The notes beneath the pieces were generated by a model. It was not told where the DNA came from, searched no databases, and saw only the letters and a list, made by a program, of their open reading frames with translations. Source: Patescibacteria group bacterium (lineage in GTDB: Bacteria > Patescibacteriota > Minisyncoccia > Minisyncoccales > DG-74-3). From it: a stretch of DNA of 38,057 nt. This document shows positions 24,487-32,929 of the stretch, piece by piece (position 1 is the first letter of the stretch; every line of letters starts with the position of its first letter). The translations under genes and the position numbers were made by a program. The stretch covers positions 1-38,057 of the forward strand of contig JAHJCL010000018.1 in NCBI GenBank assembly GCA_018813025.1, written 5' to 3'.

Positions 24487-24831
24487 ATGGCTAGAGTAAA
24501 AAGGGGTCAAGTTCATAAGCAAAAAAGAGAAAGGTTATTGAAATACACCAAAGGCTTTCGTTGGGGAAGAAAATCAAAATTAAGATTGGCTAAGGAAGCC
24601 CTTATTCATGCTTGGATGCATTCCTATAAGCACAGAAAGAATAAGAAAGGAGATTTTCGGAAGCTTTGGCAGACTCAAATCAATGCCGCTTCCAGACAAC
24701 AAGGTATTACCTATAGTAGACTCATCAATGCCTTAAAAATAAAATCAATTACTTTAGACAGAAAAGTCTTATCGGAAATCGTTCAGAAACATCCCAAAAT
24801 ATTTGAAAAAATAATTGAACAAGTAAAATAA
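24487..24831 (+). CDS. rplT: 50S ribosomal protein L20
   Basis: This 114-aa protein is essential for early large-subunit assembly and in E. coli represses its own operon. It begins MARVKRGQVHKQKRERLLKY, then GFRWGRKSKLRLAKEALIHAWMH and the globular part WQTQINAASRQQGITYSRLI. It is slightly shorter than many L20. It starts 1 nt after rpmI and is followed by a strong terminator. Confidence 0.97.
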   Translation: MARVKRGQVHKQKRERLLKYTKGFRWGRKSKLRLAKEALIHAWMHSYKHRKNKKGDFRKLWQTQINAASRQQGITYSRLINALKIKSITLDRKVLSEIVQKHPKIFEKIIEQVK

Positions 24832-24833
24832 AA

Positions 24834-24861
24834 AAAACCGCCTTACTTATAGGCGGTTTTT
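24834..24861. terminator. Bidirectional terminator between rplT and the PP-loop gene
   Basis: AAAACCGCC (24834-24842) pairs with GGCGGTTTT (24852-24860) around a 9-nt loop. T-rich on the plus side and, because of the A-run before it, T-rich on the minus side. It can serve both convergent transcripts. Confidence 0.9.
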
Positions 24862-24863
24862 GT

Positions 24864-25781
24864 TCATTTCTTCAACGATGTTTTGATAATAATTTCTTGA
24901 GGTATCTTCTTTGAATAACTTAGTAATAGCTCAACAGCCTTATCAATCATTGCCTTTTTAATCTCTTTTCCAAAGCCTCTAATTAAAACGGTTGGACCGG
25001 CAAAATTATCCGGTTCTAATACAATATCATTAGGTTTCTTTAATTTTAATATTTGTCTGTTATCTCTCTCTTCCCGTCCGATTACTAACATAATTTTTTT
25101 ATCCCAGACAATCCGACCGTTTTTTAGGATTAAACAATCTGAGCTATCGCAATCAGGTATTTTATTAAAAAGATATTTTAATTTCTTAGCATAATTAATG
25201 TCAGTTAAAATGCATCCACCTGCTGGACTGGGAAAATCTTTTATCTTGAATTTTTTAGTTAAAGCGATTTGCGTCTTTCTTGATTTTCCACTGACATCAA
25301 AAAGCTTAGATCTTTTTACTAAGCCTTTCTTTTCCGGAATTGTTATCGGTAATAGTTTAGCGGAAAGCGGTCTTAAAATTAAACCCTCTAAATCAAGCTC
25401 TTTTTCAACTAAAGTAAAAACATTTCTATTCTGAGAAAAAGGCCTTTCATTCAGAACTTCTCCGGTTGCTAAAAAATCATAACCATCTCTGATCATAATT
25501 TCTTTAGCTGTTTTAATCATAAATAAATGGCAATCAATACAAGGATTCATTCCTTTACCAACTGATCTTTTTGGATTTTTAATAATATCCAAATGTTTTT
25601 TAGAGATATCAACAATTTTCAATTTTAAGCCCAAATCCTTAATTGTTTTTTGAGCTAAAGAGCAACCAAAAAATAAACTTTTAAAACAAACCGGAACAAC
25701 TTTAATTTTTTGTTCCATTAAGATTTTAGCGACTAAAATTGAATCCAACCCTCCGGAAAAAAGCAGTAACGCCTTAGTCAT
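24864..25781 (-). CDS. PP-loop ATPase, MnmA/ThiI-like tRNA thiolation family
   Basis: This 305-aa protein starts with the ATP-pyrophosphatase loop LLLFSGGLDSILVAKIL (5-21) and has NPCIDCHLFM (about 81-90), a CxxC typical of sulfur-handling PP-loop enzymes. LATGEVLNERPFSQ and FPSPAGGCILTD are further family motifs. The C-terminal third (GREERDNRQILKLKKPND, GPTVLIRGF) resembles a small RNA-binding domain found in relatives of this type. 2-Thiouridine or 4-thiouridine formation in tRNA is likely; the exact position cannot be read from sequence. It overlaps the end of polX by 4 nt (ATGA), so translation is coupled. Confidence 0.8.
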   Translation of the reverse strand: MTKALLLFSGGLDSILVAKILMEQKIKVVPVCFKSLFFGCSLAQKTIKDLGLKLKIVDISKKHLDIIKNPKRSVGKGMNPCIDCHLFMIKTAKEIMIRDGYDFLATGEVLNERPFSQNRNVFTLVEKELDLEGLILRPLSAKLLPITIPEKKGLVKRSKLFDVSGKSRKTQIALTKKFKIKDFPSPAGGCILTDINYAKKLKYLFNKIPDCDSSDCLILKNGRIVWDKKIMLVIGREERDNRQILKLKKPNDIVLEPDNFAGPTVLIRGFGKEIKKAMIDKAVELLLSYSKKIPQEIIIKTSLKK

Positions 25782-27511
25782 ATATTTTTAAAAAATTTTA
25801 ATAAATCTTTTACGGGCAATGTATTCAATATGTCGCTTTTCTCTGCCCAGCCTCGACGAGCTTGAATGATACCAAAATTAATATAATTAAGCATTGTTTT
25901 ATGATGAGCATCGCTACTAATTACCATCTTAACTCCAACTGACTTAGCTTTTTTAATATTCTCATCATTTAAATCCAGTCTTCTGGGACTAGAATTAATT
26001 TCTAAAGCAACGTTATAATCCTTGGCGGCTTTTAATATTTTATCTAAATCAATTTTATATTCATCTCTTTCTTGAAGAATACGACCGGTTGGATGAGAAA
26101 TAATCTTAATATAAGGATTCTGCATAGCTTTAAGTATTCTTTCAGTCATATCTTCTTTTTCCATCTTATGGTTAGAATGAACCCCGGCTACGGCATAATC
26201 TAATTTAGCCAGTACTTCATCGGAAATATCAATTGAACCATCGTCTAAAATATTAGTTTCAGCTCCTTTAAGAATTCTAAAATTTGTGTTTTTGCTTTGA
26301 AAAACCCTATTTAATTTATCGATTTCTTCCATTTGAGCAATGAGTTTTTTTTCGTCCAATCCCTTCTCTATTCTCAAGAAATAAGTGTGGTCAGTAATTC
26401 CCAAATACTGATAACCCATTTTTATCGCTGACTGGGCTAACTCTATTATCGTGCTTTGACCGCCGTTCCAATCAGAATGACAATGAATATCTCCTTTAAT
26501 ATCTTGTTGGTTGATAATTTTGGGTAATTTATCTTTCAGAGCAGCTTTTATCTCTCCTCTGTTTTCCCTTAGTTCTGGCTCAATGTAAGGCATTTGCAGG
26601 GCTCTATAAACGCTGGTTTCATCTGAACCGGCAATCGCCTTACCCTGCTTAAAAACTCCGTACTCATTCAACTTCAGTCCGCAACTAATAGCAATCCTTC
26701 TGGTGGCAATATTATGCTCTTTAGAGCCGGTAAAATATTGAAGGGCTGATCCATAGCTTTTTTTAGCCACTACCCTTAAATCAACATCAAAGCCATCTTT
26801 TATTCTTATGGATGATTTAGTTTTTCCTTTACTCCAAACCTTAATAACTCCTGGCATAGAAACAAAAAAATCCATCACCTTATCCGGCTTTTTAGCTATA
26901 ACCAATAAATCAACATCTCTAACCGTTTCTTTACCTCTTCTTATTGACCCTGCCACATCTATTTTTTCTATTTCTTGGAGTTTTTTTAATTGTTTTATGA
27001 TTTCCTTTACTTTTGGCAAAATATCTCCTAATAAAAAACGACCTCCTGTTTTTTGCAAAAAAAGAATTCCTTCAAGAAGATTAGCTTCTGTTTTTTGTCC
27101 AAAACCGAATAAAGAAGAAACTCGACCTGCTTTAATCTCTCTTTCTAAATCATTAACATTTTTAATTCCTAATTTTTGATAAAGAGTTTTAATTTTTTTA
27201 GGCCCTAAACCCTCAATAGCGTTCAATTTTTCCATATCTATCGGCGTCTTCTTTTTTAATTGTTCAAAATATCTAATTTTTCCTGTTTTAATATATTCTT
27301 CTATCTTTTTGGCAATACTTTCACCGACTCCAGGGATATCACTATTAAGAGACTCTACTCCTTTTCTTAAATAAACATCTTCTATATCCTCCTGAAAATT
27401 TTCCAAAACAAAAGCAACTTTTCGATAAGCATTTGGCTTAAAAGGAATATCGTCCATTTCTAAAAAGTCAGCAATTTCGTAAAATATTTTAGCTAATTCT
27501 TGATTTAACAT
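25778..27511 (-). CDS. polX: DNA polymerase X with PHP domain
   Basis: This bacterial PolX gap-filling polymerase/3'-5' exonuclease acts in base excision repair. It has an N-terminal 8-kDa-like domain (NAYRKVAFVLENF), helix-hairpin-helix segments (IPGVGESIAKKIEEY, IEGLGPKKIKTLY), and a polymerase palm with GSIRRGKETVRDVDLLV and DVDLRVV supplying three Asp. A C-terminal PHP domain has DIHCHSDWNGG, GITDHT, EINSSPRRLD and ISSDAHH, all apparently intact. Length is 577 aa, normal. I chose ATG 27511; TTG 27517 would add two residues. It is cotranscribed with the PP-loop gene downstream and the membrane protein upstream. Confidence 0.95.
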   Translation of the reverse strand: MLNQELAKIFYEIADFLEMDDIPFKPNAYRKVAFVLENFQEDIEDVYLRKGVESLNSDIPGVGESIAKKIEEYIKTGKIRYFEQLKKKTPIDMEKLNAIEGLGPKKIKTLYQKLGIKNVNDLEREIKAGRVSSLFGFGQKTEANLLEGILFLQKTGGRFLLGDILPKVKEIIKQLKKLQEIEKIDVAGSIRRGKETVRDVDLLVIAKKPDKVMDFFVSMPGVIKVWSKGKTKSSIRIKDGFDVDLRVVAKKSYGSALQYFTGSKEHNIATRRIAISCGLKLNEYGVFKQGKAIAGSDETSVYRALQMPYIEPELRENRGEIKAALKDKLPKIINQQDIKGDIHCHSDWNGGQSTIIELAQSAIKMGYQYLGITDHTYFLRIEKGLDEKKLIAQMEEIDKLNRVFQSKNTNFRILKGAETNILDDGSIDISDEVLAKLDYAVAGVHSNHKMEKEDMTERILKAMQNPYIKIISHPTGRILQERDEYKIDLDKILKAAKDYNVALEINSSPRRLDLNDENIKKAKSVGVKMVISSDAHHKTMLNYINFGIIQARRGWAEKSDILNTLPVKDLLKFFKNI

Positions 27512-27538
27512 CAGCAAACTTATTAAGGATTATTTAGA

Positions 27539-28537
27539 TTATTTGTTTCTGTTATTTTCTTCTTTTAATAAATAATTTTTAAGGAGATTGATGCCTAATT
27601 TAGATAAAATTACCAACCCGGCCAACGCTATGATTGTTTCGACTATTCTAATAATAATAGCAAAAGCCGTAGCTGAAGAAGCACTGAACCCTAATGAATT
27701 AAAAGTGAAAACTTGAACTAACTCATGAGCCCCGGCCCCGGCCGGAATCGGGACGATTAAAGCCAAAAGACTGAAGCATAAAACCGATAAGGCGTACCAA
27801 GCGGTTATTTGCTGTTTTAAAAAAATAATTAAAATAAATGTCCTCAAATACATTATTGATATTCTCAATAAAGATAATGCTCCAGTTATCCATAGTGCTC
27901 TATTTTTAATATCAAAAAAACTGAATATTTCTTTTTCAACTTCTTGAGGGGCTCCATTTAAGTCTCTCTTGAATAAATTACCTAAAGAAACAACTATGCT
28001 TTCTTTTTTAAAAACTTTTATATAGAAGAGAGATAAAACCACGATAAAAAACAAAATTAATCCTCCGAACAGAAGAGTCAAATTGGCAGGAAGCAGAAAA
28101 ACTTTACTAAGAAAAACGACCAAACCAATTACAATAATAATTAAATTAATACTAAATTCTAAAACCCTATCAATAATAATTGAAGCTGTTCCTTTAGACC
28201 AACTAACTGAATTTTTCTGTTTGATAATATAGGCCCTGATAAACTCTCCGCCTAAAAATAAAGCTGGAGCTAGAAATATAATGGAATAACCGGCTAAATA
28301 TGATTTAAGAGTATCAAAAAAGGGAAGTGAGACACCTTCCCCCTTTAATACTTCATGCCATTTAAAAGCTCCTATTAAGGTTATTAAAATCGTTAAAGCT
28401 AAAATTATAAGTCCTTGTTGTAGAGTAAAGTTAACAATAAAATTTTTAACTTCTGTCCAACCTATTGCTTTATAAATCTCTATTGACAAATATGTCCCTA
28501 AAGAAAGAGATAATAAAAAAAGAATGACTTTTTTCAT
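27539..28537 (-). CDS. Lysylphosphatidylglycerol synthase-type flippase-like membrane protein
   Basis: This 332-aa polytopic membrane protein is of the UPF0104/AglD-like family (the transmembrane part of MprF, without the synthase domain). About eight hydrophobic segments are visible. Family features are FKWHEVLKGEGV after the second segment, GEFIRAYIIKQKNSVSWSKG, IIIDRVLEFS, and the GAGAHELVQVFTFNSLG loop before the last helices. A role in lipid or glycolipid translocation is known for relatives and inferred here. It is followed after 27 nt by polX and preceded by the HD hydrolase. Confidence 0.88.
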   Translation of the reverse strand: MKKVILFLLSLSLGTYLSIEIYKAIGWTEVKNFIVNFTLQQGLIILALTILITLIGAFKWHEVLKGEGVSLPFFDTLKSYLAGYSIIFLAPALFLGGEFIRAYIIKQKNSVSWSKGTASIIIDRVLEFSINLIIIVIGLVVFLSKVFLLPANLTLLFGGLILFFIVVLSLFYIKVFKKESIVVSLGNLFKRDLNGAPQEVEKEIFSFFDIKNRALWITGALSLLRISIMYLRTFILIIFLKQQITAWYALSVLCFSLLALIVPIPAGAGAHELVQVFTFNSLGFSASSATAFAIIIRIVETIIALAGLVILSKLGINLLKNYLLKEENNRNK

Positions 28538-28567
28538 AACTGATTAATTCTCTGGTTTCTTCCTTGG

Positions 28568-29257
28568 TTAATTTTTTTTTGGACTTTTCCGATTTTTATA
28601 AAATCTGCTTTCTAATTCTTCAGTAAATAGGAAACAGGCATTGTTATCACACTTCTCAAAAACCCATTCCCATAAAAAATCAATCGATATGGTAGGATCG
28701 GCTTGGTTATACTGAATCCCTTTCAATAAAACCGCTAAAACGTTTAATTGATTTAAAAACCTAGCTTCAGCGCTATTAAGAGTTTTATAGTCGTCAAAAA
28801 GGGCAATAAACTCATCTCTCAACGGAGCAGACAATTTTTTGGTAAGTTTTTGTAGTGCCTTTCTCTCCTTTTGATAATCTTGAGCAAATTTTTTTTCTTT
28901 TTCTTCTTTAAATAACCGAGGCCATTTCTGAAAAACCTTTTTTCCCATGGCTTTTTCCTTATTAGTAATTTTTCTATAAGGAGTGATCAAATCTCCTGTA
29001 TAAATTGAAGTAATCTCATGACAAAGAGCCATTTTTAAAAGCTTTTCATGGTTAAGCCGTTTTTGCTTTTGGCCAAAAATCCAAGCCATAAAGGTTAAAG
29101 ATAGAGTATGACCGGCTACTGTTTCCGGATTATCAATACCCATTAATGCCCAAACTTTTCTGGGCATTTTTTTTAATTCCTCAACTTTTAAAAGAAATTC
29201 AACTAATCCATTATATTCTGCTTTTGTCTTTTTATTAGATTGAGTAGCTTTAATCAT
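28568..29257 (-). CDS. HD-superfamily hydrolase, YfbR/HDDC2-like
   Basis: This 229-aa protein has the 5'-deoxynucleotidase-like HD fold: WALMGIDNPETVAGHTLSL supplies the first His, MALCHEITSIYTGD is the position of the HD pair and the family's TGD/VGD loop, and a C-terminal helix (AEARFLNQLNVLAVLLKG) follows. The doublet reads HE rather than HD. Nucleoside-monophosphate dephosphorylation is the activity of characterised relatives. With HE the metal site may differ, so the function is tentative. It lies between greA and the flippase-like gene. Confidence 0.75.
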   Translation of the reverse strand: MIKATQSNKKTKAEYNGLVEFLLKVEELKKMPRKVWALMGIDNPETVAGHTLSLTFMAWIFGQKQKRLNHEKLLKMALCHEITSIYTGDLITPYRKITNKEKAMGKKVFQKWPRLFKEEKEKKFAQDYQKERKALQKLTKKLSAPLRDEFIALFDDYKTLNSAEARFLNQLNVLAVLLKGIQYNQADPTISIDFLWEWVFEKCDNNACFLFTEELESRFYKNRKSPKKN

Positions 29258-29340
29258 ATTTTTTTATTGATATTAGTGATTTACTTTAAAAAACATTTAA
29301 ATGACATCTGAATATATTAAAACACCATTTTACCCTTTTT

Positions 29341-29379
29341 ACAAACAAAACAATCTGGTCTTTATTAAGCCAGATTGTT
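29341..29379 (-). terminator. Intrinsic terminator after greA
   Basis: AACAATCTGG (29349-29358) pairs with CCAGATTGTT (29370-29379) around an 11-nt loop. On the minus strand it is followed by TTTTGTTTGT. It lies just past the greA stop, before the HD gene. Confidence 0.8.
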
Positions 29380-29385
29380 GTGGAA

Positions 29386-29859
29386 TTAACTGAGATGATA
29401 TTTAATCTTTTTTATCTTGTATTCCACTCTAACCGGAGAATTTAGGATTATTTCACTTCCGATTTTTTGGTCTATTAAAGCCCTACCGACCGGCGAATCA
29501 ATTGATATTTTTCCTTGACCAGGATTGGCTTCTAAAGTTCCGACAACCATAAATTCATTCACTTCCCCGTCTTTTTCTTCCAGTGTGACCGTCGCTCCGA
29601 TTTTGACTATATTTTTATCAGATGGAGCAACTATTAATTCTGTGTTCTTTAAAATATTTTCTAATTCAACTATCCTTCTTTCCAAGAAAGTCATATCTTC
29701 TCTGAACGAAAGATACTCCGGATTTAAATCTTCTGAATGTAAAATAGAAGGAGCTTCTCCTCTGATTTTAGCCAGTTTCGTTTTTCTTAATTCCTCGTAT
29801 TCTTTTTTTATTTTTTCTAACCCTTTTTTAGTTAGATAAAATTTATTTTCTCCTATCAT
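29386..29859 (-). CDS. greA: Transcription elongation factor GreA
   Basis: GreA enters the secondary channel of RNA polymerase and stimulates cleavage of backtracked RNA. The 157-aa protein begins YLTKKGLEKIKKEYEELR (N-terminal coiled coil) and has the C-terminal FKBP-like domain (VVGTLEANPGQGKISIDSPV, VRVEYKIKKI). The coiled-coil tip normally reads DLxENAEY with two acidic residues that chelate Mg; here it reads EDLNPEYLSF, two residues shorter. One Asp and one Glu remain, but spacing changes. The upstream 250 bp contain a hairpin (29886-29906) and a small ORF, so leader-based control is possible. Confidence 0.93.
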   Translation of the reverse strand: MIGENKFYLTKKGLEKIKKEYEELRKTKLAKIRGEAPSILHSEDLNPEYLSFREDMTFLERRIVELENILKNTELIVAPSDKNIVKIGATVTLEEKDGEVNEFMVVGTLEANPGQGKISIDSPVGRALIDQKIGSEIILNSPVRVEYKIKKIKYHLS

Positions 29860-29885
29860 ATGTGTAAATATTTATTAAAACACAG

Positions 29886-29918
29886 GAGCCTCCCATCAGG
29901 AGGCTCAGTAGTTTTTTT
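29886..29918. promoter_or_regulatory. Strong hairpin in the greA leader
   Basis: GAGCCTCC (29886-29893) pairs perfectly with GGAGGCTC (29899-29906) around CATCA. On the plus strand a T7 run begins 5 nt later; on the minus strand TGTGTTTT follows. It lies 27 nt upstream of the greA ATG. Either a terminator for the small upstream gene, or an attenuator-like leader element. Confidence 0.6.
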
Positions 29919-29937
29919 ATTTAATATTGACTTCTGT

Positions 29938-30069
29938 CTACCGATCGCCCCTGATAATAAGTGTGTTAATAGTGAGTTTCCTAATAAATCCAAAGACATC
30001 ACCGTTTGTGTTTAAATAGCAAAATTGAATTATTGTCTTCTGATTTTTCATATTTTTGTTATCCTGCAT
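29938..30069 (-). CDS. 43-aa small ORF upstream of greA
   Basis: From ATG 30069 the frame encodes 43 residues, beginning MQDNKNMKNQKTIIQFCY and ending LIIRGDR, with no family I recognise. TAAGG stands 6 nt upstream of the ATG; a promoter with TTGACA (30103-30108) and TAAGAT (30081-30086) precedes it; the 29886 hairpin follows. The transcript may instead be a small RNA or the long leader of greA. E. coli greA has a leader that yields small RNAs (GraL), a parallel worth testing. Coding status is uncertain. Confidence 0.35.
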   Translation of the reverse strand: MQDNKNMKNQKTIIQFCYLNTNGDVFGFIRKLTINTLIIRGDR

Positions 30070-30080
30070 TAAACACCTTA

Positions 30081-30108
30081 ATCTTAGTCAATTACAAATA
30101 ATTGTCAA
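30081..30108 (-). promoter_or_regulatory. Promoter of the small ORF/greA leader
   Basis: On the minus strand TTGACA (30103-30108), 16-nt spacer, TAAGAT (30081-30086). The start would be about 5 nt before the small ORF's ATG. Confidence 0.6.
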
Positions 30109-30110
30109 GT

Positions 30111-31358
30111 CTATAAGAGAGCTGATTGTTTGGAGGTATTTTTACGTTCTGATTGAGAAAAAATTTTAATCTTGCCAAAAACTCCATCATATCCTGGATT
30201 GATTAAAACCTTGCCATCTCTAACTCTTATTATTCCTTCAACAATCTCCGGCAAAGAAACTTTTTCCAAATCAGTCCTGGGAGTACTCAATAAAATTTCC
30301 AATTCATTTTTAAAACTACTTATTAATTTTTGATATTGATTAATCACTTCTTTAGTGGCTGATTTTACACCTAAAGATTCCTTAATAATTCCCTCTAAGG
30401 AAATCAAACTTTTAAATGGAATTGATTGGACAGGATTAAAATCAATCGGTCTATCAGCTAAAGCCTCAACTCGACTGAGAACTCCTATTGTTAATGGTTT
30501 TTTACAAACAGGGCAAATATTTTTATGCTTTCTCGTTTCTTCCGGAGAAAAAGAAATATTACAAAGCCGATGTCCGTCATAATGGTACTTTCCCTCCTCC
30601 GGAAAAAATTCAATAGTATATAAAAACTTATTGCGGTCCTTGGACTTAATAGCCTCTATAATAGAAAAATAATTTAAATTAGTATCAAGAACGTTAGCTT
30701 CCCTGCCGATTTTAGCCGGAGAATGAGCGTCAGAATTACTTATTAAAGAAACTTTATCTAACTCAGATAATCTCCAGTTCATCTGCGGATTTGAGGAAAG
30801 TCCTGTTTCAACTGCAAAAATATATTTGGAATATTCCTCAAAACATTCTTCTATAGAATCAAACCCTGATCTTGAACCAAAAAGAGAAAACCATGGAGTC
30901 CAGATATGAGCCGGAATAATAACACAGTCAGAAGATATATTTAAAATAATTTTAGCTAATTCTTTTGCATCCAAACCTAAAATTGGCCGGCCATCAGATT
31001 TAATGTTGCCGATTAATTCAAGGCGATCATTAATTTTCTTAACTATTTCTAAAGAAGGACTCAAAACAACCAAATGAATCTTGCGCGTTTTATCATTTTT
31101 AGAATAAATACAGCTTATTTCGCTACTTAAAAGAAAACGGGTGGCGGTCAAAGAATTACCTAAAATAAATAATCCAGGTTCAGCCGAGGTTAATTTATCT
31201 TTTAATTGTAAAAACCATTGAGGATGAGTAAAATCACCTGTTGCTAAAACATTGATTCCTTTAATTTGGGCCCACTTGTTTAAATTTTCTAAATCAGTAC
31301 TCGGTGAAGTTGCCCGAGAATATTTGGAATGTATGTGTAAATCAGCAATAATTTTCAT
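30111..31358 (-). CDS. Endonuclease Q-like PHP-domain protein
   Basis: This 415-aa protein has an N-terminal PHP domain (IADLHIHSKYSRATS at 4-18, ATGDFTHPQW, IPAHIWTPWFSLFGSRSGFD, ISNSDAHSPAKIGREAN) and a following cysteine cluster (RLCNISF and CPVCKKPLTIGV). This is the arrangement of archaeal EndoQ, which nicks DNA 5' of uracil, hypoxanthine and abasic sites. Ligand residues look complete. Bacterial homologues exist but are patchy. It starts 3 nt after the permease stop. A repair role is inferred from family membership. Confidence 0.85.
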   Translation of the reverse strand: MKIIADLHIHSKYSRATSPSTDLENLNKWAQIKGINVLATGDFTHPQWFLQLKDKLTSAEPGLFILGNSLTATRFLLSSEISCIYSKNDKTRKIHLVVLSPSLEIVKKINDRLELIGNIKSDGRPILGLDAKELAKIILNISSDCVIIPAHIWTPWFSLFGSRSGFDSIEECFEEYSKYIFAVETGLSSNPQMNWRLSELDKVSLISNSDAHSPAKIGREANVLDTNLNYFSIIEAIKSKDRNKFLYTIEFFPEEGKYHYDGHRLCNISFSPEETRKHKNICPVCKKPLTIGVLSRVEALADRPIDFNPVQSIPFKSLISLEGIIKESLGVKSATKEVINQYQKLISSFKNELEILLSTPRTDLEKVSLPEIVEGIIRVRDGKVLINPGYDGVFGKIKIFSQSERKNTSKQSALL

Positions 31359-31361
31359 AGT

Positions 31362-32507
31362 TTAAAAAATTAAAGAAATTACTCCTAAAACAAAAAGTGT
31401 AATTAGAACGTATTCTGAAAATCGAGAGATATTTATGCTATATTCCGGCTTTCTATTTCCAAACGATTTAGCTTTTTTAAAAATCATAATTATAGCAATT
31501 CCTTCAATTGCTCCGATCAATGTACCAGCAATACCGATAACATTAATAAAATGACGCAACCCGCAGAGAAACAAAAAGATTGGCAAAGCCCAAGCAATAA
31601 AAAGAGATGAAAATCCTGAAATGCCATAATCATAGATTAAGGTATTTTTTAAATTAATACTGAGAATTAAAAATGAGTCAGCGATGGTTATTATCCCAGC
31701 TAATACTCCCAGAAAAATAATTCTACTATCTAGATACGGCAATAATCCGACAAAAGTTTCCTCGGTGGTATTAGAACCGCTCACGCCGACAACAGTCAAA
31801 ACAAAAATTAGATAAATACAAATAGCTGCAATAATTGAAAATATAATAGCTTTTTTTAATTTCTTTTTATCTTCATCGCTATTCAATATCTCAACCATTT
31901 CAGGGATAGCGCTCCAACCGGTTAAAGAAAATAAAATAACTCCGTAGGGGAGAAAAATATTCGATGAGTTGAATAAATAAAAATTATTGAAATCAAAATT
32001 CGGTAAACTAAAAAGAAAAACAAAAACAATAATTAAACCAAAAAGAATATTACTGATAAACTCTGTTTTAGCCACATTTTTTATTCCTCTGAATAAAAAA
32101 GGTAATAACAATAAAGCGAATACCAGACTTAGTCTAAAATCAGTAATATTGAGAAATGGAAGACAGAAACCAAGAAATATTTTTAAAAATCTGCCACCAA
32201 TAATAATATAGGCCACTAAAGCCAAAACAGTTCCCAAGACAATAGAAAAAGCCACCATAGAACTTCCTACACCGCCAAGATATCTTTTAGCATAACCGGC
32301 TAAACGTTGCTTTTCTTTTGTTCTTAAAACTATCTCCCCTAAAAATAAATGAATCAAAAAACTGACTCCGCCTAAAACTAAAAAATAAAAAAAGCTGGGG
32401 ATAATCCCGCTTTTAGCAGCAACATATGGTAGTCCAAAAATTCCAGCTCCAATAATTGTCCCCATAAGCAGGGCTGAAGATAAAAAAAATTTACCAATAT
32501 TAACCAT
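31362..32507 (-). CDS. Amino acid permease (aromatic/APC type)
   Basis: This 381-aa polytopic protein has about 11 hydrophobic segments. It opens with LLMGTIIGAGIFGLPYVAAKSG, the substrate-binding unwound helix motif GxGIFG of APC-superfamily carriers, of the tryptophan/tyrosine permease branch. RLAGYAKRYLG and LFSLTGWSAIPEM are further family-like features. Substrate cannot be fixed from sequence; scavenging amino acids would suit a reduced-genome lifestyle. It is followed directly by the EndoQ gene. Confidence 0.85.
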   Translation of the reverse strand: MVNIGKFFLSSALLMGTIIGAGIFGLPYVAAKSGIIPSFFYFLVLGGVSFLIHLFLGEIVLRTKEKQRLAGYAKRYLGGVGSSMVAFSIVLGTVLALVAYIIIGGRFLKIFLGFCLPFLNITDFRLSLVFALLLLPFLFRGIKNVAKTEFISNILFGLIIVFVFLFSLPNFDFNNFYLFNSSNIFLPYGVILFSLTGWSAIPEMVEILNSDEDKKKLKKAIIFSIIAAICIYLIFVLTVVGVSGSNTTEETFVGLLPYLDSRIIFLGVLAGIITIADSFLILSINLKNTLIYDYGISGFSSLFIAWALPIFLFLCGLRHFINVIGIAGTLIGAIEGIAIIMIFKKAKSFGNRKPEYSINISRFSEYVLITLFVLGVISLIF

Positions 32508-32557
32508 TTTATCAAATTCTAAAAAATCTAAGCTGTTTTTAAGCTAATATTTAAAAA

Positions 32558-32830
32558 TTAAGATTTATAAACGCGATATCCGTCCCTTACTTTTTCTTTT
32601 ACTTTTAAGCCGATAGCATCTTTTGCTTTAGCCGACTTAACCGGCTTATGGTCAATTTGCATGGCTTCAACTGATTGGGTAAAATCAACCTCTCCGCCGA
32701 TGATATGAATTTCATCGCCAACTTTTAACGCACCGGACAGATCAATAACCGCTACTCCTATCTTGTCAAAATAGTGATTAATTTTTCCTATTAATTTTTC
32801 TTCCTTGGGAAGAGATTTTTTGTTTATCAT
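32558..32830 (-). CDS. EF-Tu domain II-like small protein
   Basis: This 90-aa protein consists of a single beta-barrel resembling domain 2 of translational GTPases: LIGKINHYFDKIGVAVIDL, LKVGDEIHIIG, VEAMQIDHKPVKSAKAKDAIGLKV. There is no GTPase domain. Stand-alone proteins of this kind occur in archaea and CPR bacteria and are annotated as translation elongation factor-like; their role is unknown. It lies downstream of the structured RNA at 32902-33059, from which it is separated by that RNA's terminator. Confidence 0.8.
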   Translation of the reverse strand: MINKKSLPKEEKLIGKINHYFDKIGVAVIDLSGALKVGDEIHIIGGEVDFTQSVEAMQIDHKPVKSAKAKDAIGLKVKEKVRDGYRVYKS

Positions 32831-32901
32831 ATTGAAATATATTAAATTACACCGACCTTTATTTAGTTATATCTCACTCTTTAATCATACTTGAACAAAC
32901 T

Positions 32902-32929
32902 AAAAAGGGAAAGCAAGCTTTCCCTTTTT
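32902..32929 (-). terminator. Intrinsic terminator of the unassigned RNA
   Basis: A 12-bp perfect stem joins AAAAAGGGAAAG (32902-32913) and CTTTCCCTTTTT (32918-32929) around a 4-nt loop. On the minus strand the 3' arm ends in a T5 run. Confidence 0.85.
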
